NCBI GenBank assembly: GCA_001725355.1
Contig: MEGD01000032.1
Coordinates: 1-36,030, forward strand
DNA from: Novosphingobium sp. SCN 66-18
GTDB lineage: Bacteria > Pseudomonadota > Alphaproteobacteria > Sphingomonadales > Sphingomonadaceae
DNA: 36,030 nt
Reading direction: 5' to 3'
This document shows, piece by piece, positions 22,149 through 29,860 of the stretch. How positions within the stretch are numbered: position 1 is the first letter of the stretch; every line of letters starts with the position of its first letter. The position numbers and the translations under genes are program-made. The notes beneath the pieces are model-generated. The model saw only the letters and a program-made list of their open reading frames with translations. It was not told the origin of the DNA and did not search any database.

Positions 22149-24260
22149 ATGGAAGTTACGCATCAAAACGAAGCACCAGCGGGACGCTTCTCGGACTTTG
22201 TGCAAAGCGCTCAGGACACCTTGCGGCGGCGGTGGCTGACGCTGGTTATCGTAACCGTGGCCATCACTGTCGCAGGTGTTGCCGGGATTTCCCTGATCAC
22301 GCCGCGCTATACTGCGGCCGCGCTGATCCGCATCGACCCATCGCGCAATCCGCTGAATAACAAGCAGCCTCAGGAAGCGCTCAGTCCCGAATCCATCGAG
22401 ACCGAGGTTGCCGTCCTTAGCTCCACGGAACTCGCGCAGCGCGTCGTCAAGGCGCTGAAGCTTGAGAACGATCCGGAGCTGCTCGAAAGCGTGCGCAAGG
22501 CCGGCAATGTCAGTGGTGATCGCGATGCGGCTCTGGCGAGCGCACTGCTCGACCGCCTTTCGGTCAGCCGCGACAAGCTGACCTATCTGATTTCCGTTGG
22601 ATACACCTCCGAAGACCCGCAGAAGGCCGCGCGTGTCGCCAACGCCGTCGCGGAAGGGTATCTCGACCTCAAGGTCAACACTTCGACCGGAACGGCGGCC
22701 CGGCAGGCCGACTGGTTCCGCGAACAGCTCGACAAGCTGGCCGCCGAAATGCGCGCGGCCGACGAGCAGGTTGCGCAGTACCGCGCCCAGGCGGGCCTCG
22801 CGCAGGGTTCCGGCTCAAACGCCGGCACGATCGTCGACCAGCAGGTTGGCCCGCTGTCCAGCCAGCTGGCCATGGCCGAATCCGATGCCGCGGCCGCACG
22901 CGCCGCGCTCAGCACCGCCGAACGCCAGATCCAGCGCGGCAATCTCGATTCTGTCGAGCAGGTCCGCAATTCCCCGGTGATCAACGACTTGCGCCGTCAG
23001 CGGGCCGAAATCCTGCGCAATCAGGGCGAGGTGGAGGCCCGTTACGGCCCCAGGCATCCGGAAAGCATCCGTGTGCGCGATCAGCTCGCGTCGATCGACC
23101 AGCAGATCCGCGACGAAGCCGAACGCGCCGTGGCATCCCTGCGTGCCAATACGACGGCCGTGGAAGCACGCGCCGGAAGCCTGCGCTCGACGATGGGCCG
23201 CGTGGCGGGCGAACAGGCCAGCAACACGCGTGCGGCCGTGATCGCCGACAGCCTGGAGCGCGATGCGGCAGCCAAGCGCGCGGCCTATGACCGCATGTCG
23301 CAGATGTGGCTCGAATCGACCCAGGCGTCGCAGAATCAGATTTCGCAGGCCGTGATCGTCAACCGGGCCGACGTGCCCACCAAACCCACCTTCCCCAAGC
23401 GCCTGCTGATGAGCGTGCTGTCGCTGGTCGTCGGCCTCGCCGCGGGCATCGCCACGATCATCTTCCAGGAAATGATGGTTCGCGGCCTGCGCACGATCGA
23501 CGACGTCGAATCCACGCTCGGTCTGCCAGTGCTGGCCGCCGTGCCCAAGCTGCCGCGTTCATCGAACCCGGGGCGCACGCTGCTCGAAAAGCCGACCTCG
23601 CTGTTCAGCGAATCGTTCCGTATTGCCAGGGCCGCCATTCTGGGGGTCAAGTCGGCCAAGCCGCCGAAGATCATTGCCTTCACGTCCGCGCTGCCCAGCG
23701 AAGGGAAGACCACGTCGTCGCTGTCGTTCGCCCGTACCCTGGCGCTCAACGGCTCACGCGTGATTCTGGTCGATTGCGACGTTCGCCGTGCCCAGGTGCG
23801 GCATATCGTCGAGAACCCCGGTTCGGGGCCAGGGCTGGTCGAGGTGCTGCACGGCACCGCGAGCGAAGCGGAAGCCATCCACCCGGGCGATGTCGAAGGC
23901 ATGGATCAGCTTCTGGTCTCCGCGCCGTATTTCAGTTCCGAAGACTTGTTCGGCAGCGACGGCATGGTCACGCTTCTGAACAAGCTGAGCGACCGTTACG
24001 ATTTCGTGGTGCTGGACCTTCCGCCGCTGGTGGGCCTGGCTGACGGCCGCTTCCTGGCCGCAATGGCCGACGCCACCGTTCTGGCGGTGCGCTGGGCTTC
24101 CACGCCGCCTCAAGCCGCCGCGTCCGCCGTCAACTGGCTGCAGTCGGACGGCTCGAACCCGATCGGCGTGATCTACACGATGGTCGATTCCGCGGCCGAG
24201 GCGATCGGCGGTCTCTATTATTCCAAGAAGTACACGCAGTACTATCGCGCCGCGGCCTGA
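22149..24260 (+). CDS. Wzc-type polysaccharide co-polymerase fused to tyrosine autokinase
   Basis: 703 aa. A Wzz-type chain-length domain with a first membrane helix at about 37-58 and a second at about 417-440 encloses a periplasmic region with long coiled coil (about 180-380) and the conserved proline-rich ADVPTKPTFPKRLL. The cytosolic BY-kinase follows: Walker A LPSEGKTTSS (Lys520), Walker A' VILVDCDVRR and Walker B FVVLDLPPL. The C-terminal tail has a tyrosine cluster (Tyr690, 691, 695, 698, 699) for autophosphorylation. It controls chain length and couples Wzy polymerisation to OPX export. In sphingan clusters the two halves are separate genes (GelC/GelE-like); here they are one protein. 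Its stop overlaps the next start as TGATG. Confidence 0.95.
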   Translation: MEVTHQNEAPAGRFSDFVQSAQDTLRRRWLTLVIVTVAITVAGVAGISLITPRYTAAALIRIDPSRNPLNNKQPQEALSPESIETEVAVLSSTELAQRVVKALKLENDPELLESVRKAGNVSGDRDAALASALLDRLSVSRDKLTYLISVGYTSEDPQKAARVANAVAEGYLDLKVNTSTGTAARQADWFREQLDKLAAEMRAADEQVAQYRAQAGLAQGSGSNAGTIVDQQVGPLSSQLAMAESDAAAARAALSTAERQIQRGNLDSVEQVRNSPVINDLRRQRAEILRNQGEVEARYGPRHPESIRVRDQLASIDQQIRDEAERAVASLRANTTAVEARAGSLRSTMGRVAGEQASNTRAAVIADSLERDAAAKRAAYDRMSQMWLESTQASQNQISQAVIVNRADVPTKPTFPKRLLMSVLSLVVGLAAGIATIIFQEMMVRGLRTIDDVESTLGLPVLAAVPKLPRSSNPGRTLLEKPTSLFSESFRIARAAILGVKSAKPPKIIAFTSALPSEGKTTSSLSFARTLALNGSRVILVDCDVRRAQVRHIVENPGSGPGLVEVLHGTASEAEAIHPGDVEGMDQLLVSAPYFSSEDLFGSDGMVTLLNKLSDRYDFVVLDLPPLVGLADGRFLAAMADATVLAVRWASTPPQAAASAVNWLQSDGSNPIGVIYTMVDSAAEAIGGLYYSKKYTQYYRAAA

Positions 24261-24961
24261 TGGAAGGCGGTCGTCGGGTTGTTCCGTATGACCGCCTCGT
24301 CAGCTTGGGCGTTGCCGGTGCCGTGCTGCTGTGCCTTGCGCAGTCCATCGGTGTCATCCGGACGGAACAGGCCGTTGCGCCGCTGATCCGCCAGCTCGGC
24401 GTGTTGAGCCTCCTGGCCGAACGCAACTATCCACTTTCGGGACCGTCGCTGCTTCAGGCGGGCACGGATAGTCTCCCCCCGCGCGGGCTGTTGTCGTCGG
24501 CCAACATGAAAGTGCTCGCAGCTGGCGCCGAAAACGATCCGGTGTTGCGCAGCCGGCTGCTTGATGCCGCGCGCACCGACGCCCTGCAAGCCACCGCCAC
24601 GCGCCCCATCTGGGGGGAAGCATGGACAATGGTGGCCTTCAGCACGGCCCAGCGCCGGGGCGAGCGCGATGCCGAAACGCGCAAGGCGTTCGAACGCAGC
24701 TATGCCGATGCCCCATACCAGCGCAATGCTGGCGCCTGGCGCGTCGCCTATGCCTTCCGCAACTGGTCCGACCTGTCGCCGGAAACGCGATCGCGCAGCG
24801 TCGCGGAAGCGGTCTGGCTCGCTCGCATAGACAAATCCCTGCGCGATCGCGTGTTCGCGATGGCACGGCAATCCGACGCTTTCGTTCCGCTTCTTACGGA
24901 ATGGCGCCGGTCACGGCTTGGAGACGCCGACTACCGGAACCGGGCGGGCAGTGCCCCATAA
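24260..24961 (+). CDS. Membrane-anchored protein of unknown function, coupled to the Wzc-type gene
   Basis: 233 aa; its ATG overlaps the Wzc stop codon (TGATG), so it is translated with it. A short basic N-terminus precedes one hydrophobic helix (about 12-32, VSLGVAGAVLLCLAQSIGVI). The remainder is predicted soluble and helical, rich in Ala/Arg/Glu, with patterns such as PIWGEAWTMVAFSTAQRRG and RNAGAWRVAYAFRNWSDLS that look like alpha-helical TPR-type hairpins. It would face the periplasm. I do not recognise the family. The last 51 bases overlap the 3' end of the converging polymerase gene. Position suggests a partner of the co-polymerase or polymerase. Confidence 0.8.
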   Translation: MEGGRRVVPYDRLVSLGVAGAVLLCLAQSIGVIRTEQAVAPLIRQLGVLSLLAERNYPLSGPSLLQAGTDSLPPRGLLSSANMKVLAAGAENDPVLRSRLLDAARTDALQATATRPIWGEAWTMVAFSTAQRRGERDAETRKAFERSYADAPYQRNAGAWRVAYAFRNWSDLSPETRSRSVAEAVWLARIDKSLRDRVFAMARQSDAFVPLLTEWRRSRLGDADYRNRAGSAP

Positions 24962-26275
24962 CACGCCGGCCAGGAACATGGCGAAACAGGTGGTCGCCGG
25001 CACGTCCAGGCAGATATCGATCATGCCGTTGGCGAACAGAAAGACGAGAGCCAGCGCAATGCCCCATGCTTCCAGCGACCGTCGCCCGCCCGAAAAGTGG
25101 CGGACTACAGGCACGGCCACCATCGCCGCCGCCGCCAGCAGAAACAGCAGATAGGGCAGACCGCCTTTCAGCAGCAGTTGCAGCAGGATGTTGTGGGGCG
25201 AATTGACCGTCCACGCCGCTTCGGCCACCAGCGGATCGGGCAACAGCATGCTGTTGAGCGTGGGAAAGCCGCCCGGCCCATAGCCGAACCATGGAGAGCG
25301 CCACGCCGCTGCGAGATAACGCGACCACATTTCGGTCCGCACAGCGGCGCCAACGTCCAGTTCGCCAAGGCGGCGCACGACGACATCGGCCATCCCGGCC
25401 AGGCTGATCACTCCGACAAGACCCGTTATCAACGCGATCCGGAGAAGCCCCCCCCGCGTTCCGCCGCGCGCCAGCGCGCGTGCGCCAAGAACCGCCAGCA
25501 GCAGCCCCGCAACGAACAGCGGAAACCGCGATCCGGCGTAGAGCATCACCGCAAGGCACAGTATGACCAGCCCCAACTGCGCGGCTATGCCGGGATTGCG
25601 CACCAGAGCGCGCCAGGGTTGCCGCTGGTGCCGCAAGCGCGCGGCGACCCGCGCTGCCGTCAGCAATAAGGCGATGCCGGCCAGAACCGCCTGGATATTG
25701 GCGTTGCCCGCCAGACCGGTCAGCCGCCCATTGCGAAACATGGGAACGTCGAACGGCCCGGCCAGCACGCCCGTCCCCATGAGCAAAGACAGACCGAGCT
25801 GGAGCGCCACGATTATCAGCCAGATATCAATCAGGCGCACCACCGGAACGTGTCGATACCCGATCAGCGCGCCTGCCAGCAGCGCCATGACGGCAGCATG
25901 GAAACCGACGATGTTGCCCGTCGCCATGTCTGGTGCCAGCCAGGCCCCAGGGGCGAGCAGCGGCGCCAGCGCGATCCACGCCATCGCCAGCAGCACCGGG
26001 CCGATCACCGGCAGGAACGCTCGCCAGAAGGTCAAAGGCACAGGGCGGAACAGCAACAGCAGCAGGTAGAGGCCCATGACCAGGCAGGCCATTGCCCTAC
26101 CCTCCATGCTGTCGAACGAGGCGAAGAAGAACCCGCACGACAGGGCCAACGCCCCGGCAACAATCTCGATCAGCCCCCGAATTTTCGCGAACGGGCCTTC
26201 GGGAACAGCGCCCAGCCTGTCGGCAGACAGTACCGGCCTGTGCGTCCTACCTGGAGATCCCATTCCCAGAGGCAT
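24911..26275 (-). CDS. Wzy/O-antigen-ligase family polymerase
   Basis: 454 aa from the ATG at 26275, one base after the stop codon of the GH74-like gene; longer starts would overlap that gene. About ten to twelve membrane helices are visible. The Wzy_C/O-antigen ligase domain is shown by NGRLTGLAGNANIQAVLAG, a GSRFPLFVAGLLLAVLG helix, and a large periplasmic loop with WFGYGPGGFPTLN. The conserved SPHNILLQLLLKGG follows. It would join lipid-linked repeat units in the periplasmic leaflet, or ligate polymer to a lipid. Its 3' end overlaps the unknown gene at 24260-24961 tail to tail. Transcribed with the GH74-like gene and probably the WecG gene. Confidence 0.9.
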   Translation of the reverse strand: MPLGMGSPGRTHRPVLSADRLGAVPEGPFAKIRGLIEIVAGALALSCGFFFASFDSMEGRAMACLVMGLYLLLLLFRPVPLTFWRAFLPVIGPVLLAMAWIALAPLLAPGAWLAPDMATGNIVGFHAAVMALLAGALIGYRHVPVVRLIDIWLIIVALQLGLSLLMGTGVLAGPFDVPMFRNGRLTGLAGNANIQAVLAGIALLLTAARVAARLRHQRQPWRALVRNPGIAAQLGLVILCLAVMLYAGSRFPLFVAGLLLAVLGARALARGGTRGGLLRIALITGLVGVISLAGMADVVVRRLGELDVGAAVRTEMWSRYLAAAWRSPWFGYGPGGFPTLNSMLLPDPLVAEAAWTVNSPHNILLQLLLKGGLPYLLFLLAAAAMVAVPVVRHFSGGRRSLEAWGIALALVFLFANGMIDICLDVPATTCFAMFLAGVLWGTARPVPVVGVSKP

Positions 26276-26276
26276 T

Positions 26277-28733
26277 TCAGCGCGCCTGCTCCACCGCACT
26301 GCACTCTTCCTCGCCGGCGGCCGAAATCGTACCCGGCCGGCACGGCGCCGGCTCGCCATAGATCCAGCCGGAACCGGTGAAACCGACATAGACCCTGCCG
26401 AACACGTTCTTGTCGCCTTCGATTACCGTCACCTGATCCAGACGATCGAGCGGGAAACCGGTCAGCCGCTGCCAGGTTCGCGCGTTATCGACAGACCGCC
26501 AGATGCCAAAGCGACCGCCGACCCGCCCGGAAACGAAGATTGTGGGCATGTCCGAGCCGCGCGGCGCCTTGCCGAAAGCGACATCGTCCACGCCATCCAC
26601 GTCCTCCAGAACGGTCCATGTCTTGCCACCGTCGACAGATCGCCGCAGTCGCGAATCACGGGATTTCGGTTGCCCGTTGGTCAGGAACAGCCAGCCGGCC
26701 TTCCCCGGCACGGCCCGCAACTTGGCCGCGCGCGAACTGTCTGGCACGACCTGCCCCGCGAAAACACGGCTCCAGCGCTGCCCCTTGTCGCGCGTGACCC
26801 ACACCCCCGCGAGCGAGATGTTGTCGCCATCGCCGCTGTGTAAAAGATAGAACGTTCCGGGCGCAGCCCGGTCCGCCGCCAGCGTCTTCCGTTGCGGCCA
26901 ATAGTCCTTGAACGATCCGGTATGCGGGAGCATCTCGCCCGGCAACACCACGCGCGACCATGTCCGGCCACGGTCAAGCGTATAGAAGGGCGAGCGGTTG
27001 AATGCCGGTTCCCACACGATGTTGTCGGGATCGTCCGACGAAACCGCGATCGTGCCGAATGACATGCGCCAGGGGTCGGCCGGATCGGTGCCCGGCGGCG
27101 TGGGCAAACTGGCGAAGCGCGTCCACGTCCGCCCCCCGTCCTCGCTATAGCCGGCCAGTACCGACTGCCCGTCTTCGGAACAGCAACCCATGCGGGTATC
27201 CGAAGCATTGGTGACCAGAAAGCCCGGGCGCGCGGGAGTCCAGTCCACCTGCTGCGCGGCGATCAGCATCCGCTGGCGCGGCCCGAATCCGGTCGAAAAG
27301 GCATCGAGATCCGGTTTGACGTGAATGCCGAAATCCCATGCGGCAAAAACCGGAGGGAAGCCGGGCGCACTGACCGCATCGTTGGTCACCAGTTCCTCGA
27401 TCCCACGGGTACGGCTTTCCCAGACGACCGGTGCGCAGGCAGACGCAGGTTGCGCGGTGAAAACGCCTGTTCCCGCCGCCGTCCACAGCCGGCCGGACCG
27501 GTTGGGATCGAACATGATCTGGCCCGTGGCGAAATAGGCGTGGTCGGCGATGGCCAGCCACGGTGGATCGCGGTCCCCGACCTTGGCGCTGCGCGAGGCC
27601 ATGTTCCATGTGGCTCCATCAACCGAGCACCACAGCCGCCCTCCCTGATCGCCGACCATCACGGTTCCGTGCGCCGGGTCGACGGCGACGGCAGCGAAGA
27701 CGCGCCCGTCGGCTATACGGGCGGTCAACTCTTCCCATCGGCCGCCCGACAACCGCATCACGCGCTTTTCCTCGCCATCCGCGGCATAAAACGAGCCGTC
27801 GGCCGCAAATGCGCCGCGACGGACAAAGCGCGGCCCGCCGACGGACGCCATTCCGCCCCCATCGGCATTGCCGGCATAGACACCGTTCCCCGCGGATGCG
27901 GCCCACAATCGTGTGGTCCCCCCATCCTTTCGGAACCACACCAGAATACCCGGTGCCTGCACGCCGGGCTTGCCCGGCCGCATATCGCGCGCAGGCGGAA
28001 CGGCGGCGACGCGTTCCCAGTGGCCGCCTCCATCGCCGCTGCGCCAAAGCCCGCGATCAGGGGAACCGAACGCTACAACATCCGGATTTTCGGGCGAAAC
28101 CGCCATGAAAGCGCCATAGAGGCGAAATTCGCTATTGGCGTCCAGCGCGAATGCCTCGTCCTTGCCAGGCCCACCAAGCACGCGCCGCCAATGGCCGCCG
28201 CCATCGTCGGAACGGAAAACACCGTTCATGAAGGCCATATACAGCCGATTCGGATCGCCCGGCGCCACGACGATCTCGTAAACCCCGGCAGCCGCCCCGG
28301 CCTGCACAACATTCTCCTGAGGCATCGACCGGGCCGAGACCAGTTGCACCCACCGGTCCGCCGCCGCGTCCCAGCGATAGGCTCCGTACACGTCGGTTCG
28401 CGCCACCCACGTCTTGCCCGCGTCATCGGCGGACAACCCGGTGATGAACCCCCCGCCACCGATGGCCACGGGCCGCCAGGCCATCGCCTCGTTCGGGCGT
28501 GGGGCGCCCAGTGTCGATTTCGGCGGATTCCAGACGCGCTCGCCGCTGTCCTCGAACAGATGCGGCATCATGCCCCACAGCAGGGCAAGGCTGCCCAGCC
28601 CGAGAGAGATCACCAGCAGCACGGCCCTGAAAACGCGGCCGCGCGCCATCGACCCCGCAGGCGAACGCCTGCGCCGGCCGGTGCGGCCAGCCTCGATCCC
28701 GATCTGATGCACGCTGGCCGGAGCTGTGGTCAC
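26277..28733 (-). CDS. Membrane-anchored GH74-like beta-propeller glycosidase
   Basis: 818 aa, GTG start; an ATG at 28649 gives a shorter N-terminus. One membrane helix (about 33-55) with a positive cytosolic flank anchors a large periplasmic domain. The opening AWRPVAIGGGGFITGL then ARTDVYGAYRWD is the GH74 xyloglucanase/endoglucanase signature, with Asp114 at one catalytic position. GIEELVTNDAVSAPG then FAAWDFGIHVKPDLDAF matches the second catalytic region, with Asp467. Repeated BNR/Asp-box motifs (SDDGGGHW, SGDGGGHW, SEDGGRTW, LDRGRTW, SVDGGKTW) mark the propeller blades. The usual GDxGG around the second Asp is changed to WDFGI. GH74 enzymes cut beta-1,4-glucan backbones. Being in the operon of WecG and Wzy, it probably acts on nascent EPS in the periplasm. 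Confidence 0.8.
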   Translation of the reverse strand: MTTAPASVHQIGIEAGRTGRRRRSPAGSMARGRVFRAVLLVISLGLGSLALLWGMMPHLFEDSGERVWNPPKSTLGAPRPNEAMAWRPVAIGGGGFITGLSADDAGKTWVARTDVYGAYRWDAAADRWVQLVSARSMPQENVVQAGAAAGVYEIVVAPGDPNRLYMAFMNGVFRSDDGGGHWRRVLGGPGKDEAFALDANSEFRLYGAFMAVSPENPDVVAFGSPDRGLWRSGDGGGHWERVAAVPPARDMRPGKPGVQAPGILVWFRKDGGTTRLWAASAGNGVYAGNADGGGMASVGGPRFVRRGAFAADGSFYAADGEEKRVMRLSGGRWEELTARIADGRVFAAVAVDPAHGTVMVGDQGGRLWCSVDGATWNMASRSAKVGDRDPPWLAIADHAYFATGQIMFDPNRSGRLWTAAGTGVFTAQPASACAPVVWESRTRGIEELVTNDAVSAPGFPPVFAAWDFGIHVKPDLDAFSTGFGPRQRMLIAAQQVDWTPARPGFLVTNASDTRMGCCSEDGQSVLAGYSEDGGRTWTRFASLPTPPGTDPADPWRMSFGTIAVSSDDPDNIVWEPAFNRSPFYTLDRGRTWSRVVLPGEMLPHTGSFKDYWPQRKTLAADRAAPGTFYLLHSGDGDNISLAGVWVTRDKGQRWSRVFAGQVVPDSSRAAKLRAVPGKAGWLFLTNGQPKSRDSRLRRSVDGGKTWTVLEDVDGVDDVAFGKAPRGSDMPTIFVSGRVGGRFGIWRSVDNARTWQRLTGFPLDRLDQVTVIEGDKNVFGRVYVGFTGSGWIYGEPAPCRPGTISAAGEEECSAVEQAR

Positions 28734-28862
28734 TTCATGTCACCGCGATCGCCAGGCGCGCGACCGGCATCTGCGCGCTCAGAATTCATACCGGCACCAG
28801 CATGGTCCGCACCTGTTTTCCGCTTGGAGTGAAAGTCGCTTCCTCCAAGCTATTTCAAGCGT

Positions 28863-29669
28863 TTAATCGTGCGTCTTGGTCAGGATATGGTAGATAGCCG
28901 CCGGATTGCTGGCAAGATACCGCAATCCCAGCCGGCGCGGTTCCTGCCACGCGCGAAACATCCATTCGATGCCCAGATTCTGCATCCATGCCGGTGCGCG
29001 AGGCGCAAAATCGGAATAGAAATCGAACAGGCCGCCGCAGGTGCGTATCCAGCCGAGGCCGGCCAGCTTGTGCCGGTTGCGGATGGCGAAATCTTCCTGC
29101 TTGGGGCTGCCGAGACCAAGCCAGAGCACGTCGGCCCCGGAAGCGACGATCTGCGCGCAGATATCGTCTTCTTCCTCGCGGGTGAAATAGCCGTTCCGCG
29201 TACCGACCACCTCCAGTCCGGGATAGGCCTTGGTCAGATTATACGCGGACTTTGCGGCGCGGTCATCGCGCGCGCCCAGGAAAAAGAAGCGCACACCGGT
29301 TTCCGCCGCGATCGCCGATGCATCGCGCACGAAATCCGTCGTCGCAACGCGTTCCCGCACGGGGTTTTTGCACAACAGCCGGGTCGCCAGCACCAGCGGC
29401 ATCCCGTCGACATCGACGATATCGGCCTGGTCGATCAGCCGGCGAAAATCCGGATCGTGATGATAGTTGGTAATGACCAGTCCATTGGTCGCAACGACCA
29501 CCCGCGGCATTTCAAGTTGCCCGGCACGAGCCCGCGAAACGTCGTTGACCATAACCTCGGCCAATTCAGCACGCGTCAGCCGCGAACTACGAATTCCGCC
29601 GATGTACACCACATCGGCTTCATCGGAAGCAGGCGTTCCGGCAGTGGTATCAGAAATCAGCCGCACCAT
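28863..29669 (-). CDS. WecG/TagA/CpsF family glycosyltransferase (GT26)
   Basis: 268 aa, full family length, ATG with GGGAG just upstream. Hallmarks: VVATNGLVITNYHHDPDF, then ADIVDVDGMPLVLATRLL, containing the Asp of the active site. FFLGARDDRAAKSA, ADVLWLGLGSPKQEDFA and the C-terminal WMFRAWQEPRRLGLRYL follow. These enzymes add a sugar such as ManNAc(A) or glucuronate-type residues to the first lipid-linked sugar at the cytosolic face of the inner membrane. In sphingans GelK-type enzymes do the glucuronate step. Ugd nearby would provide UDP-glucuronate, but the donor cannot be read here. Probably the first gene of a minus-strand operon with the GH74-like and Wzy genes (gaps of 129 and 1 bases). 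Confidence 0.92.
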   Translation of the reverse strand: MVRLISDTTAGTPASDEADVVYIGGIRSSRLTRAELAEVMVNDVSRARAGQLEMPRVVVATNGLVITNYHHDPDFRRLIDQADIVDVDGMPLVLATRLLCKNPVRERVATTDFVRDASAIAAETGVRFFFLGARDDRAAKSAYNLTKAYPGLEVVGTRNGYFTREEEDDICAQIVASGADVLWLGLGSPKQEDFAIRNRHKLAGLGWIRTCGGLFDFYSDFAPRAPAWMQNLGIEWMFRAWQEPRRLGLRYLASNPAAIYHILTKTHD

Positions 29670-29744
29670 AGCTCCCGATTACTTACGGCTTCACTAGCCT
29701 ACATGAAGAACCAATACCAGTAGTGCAGTGCAGCATAGTGCCAT

Positions 29745-29814
29745 GCTTAATGGTCCCAAAAGAAGAAAACTAGCGAAATTTTGCGCTCAGGTCGCTTGAT
29801 GGCCCCAAGAAGAA
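29745..29814. repeat. Imperfect ~22-bp direct repeat upstream of the WecG gene
   Basis: GCTTAATGGTCCCAAAAGAA (29745 onward) and GCTTGATGGCCCCAAGAAGA (29794 onward) are near copies with a 49-base offset. They lie 75-145 bases upstream of the WecG start, between it and the stop of the SGNH-acyltransferase gene. The intervening DNA is AT-richer than its surroundings. They could be regulator sites for the operon or the remnant of a small duplication. Confidence 0.45.
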
Positions 29815-29860
29815 CAATGGCATAACCGAGTTTCGAAAACGTTATGCGTGGTCTTCCCGT

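Noticed and set aside
29733-29748. Sigma-54-like TGGCAC...GC on the minus strand before the WecG gene
   Set aside because: The spacing between GG and GC is one base short of the strict requirement.
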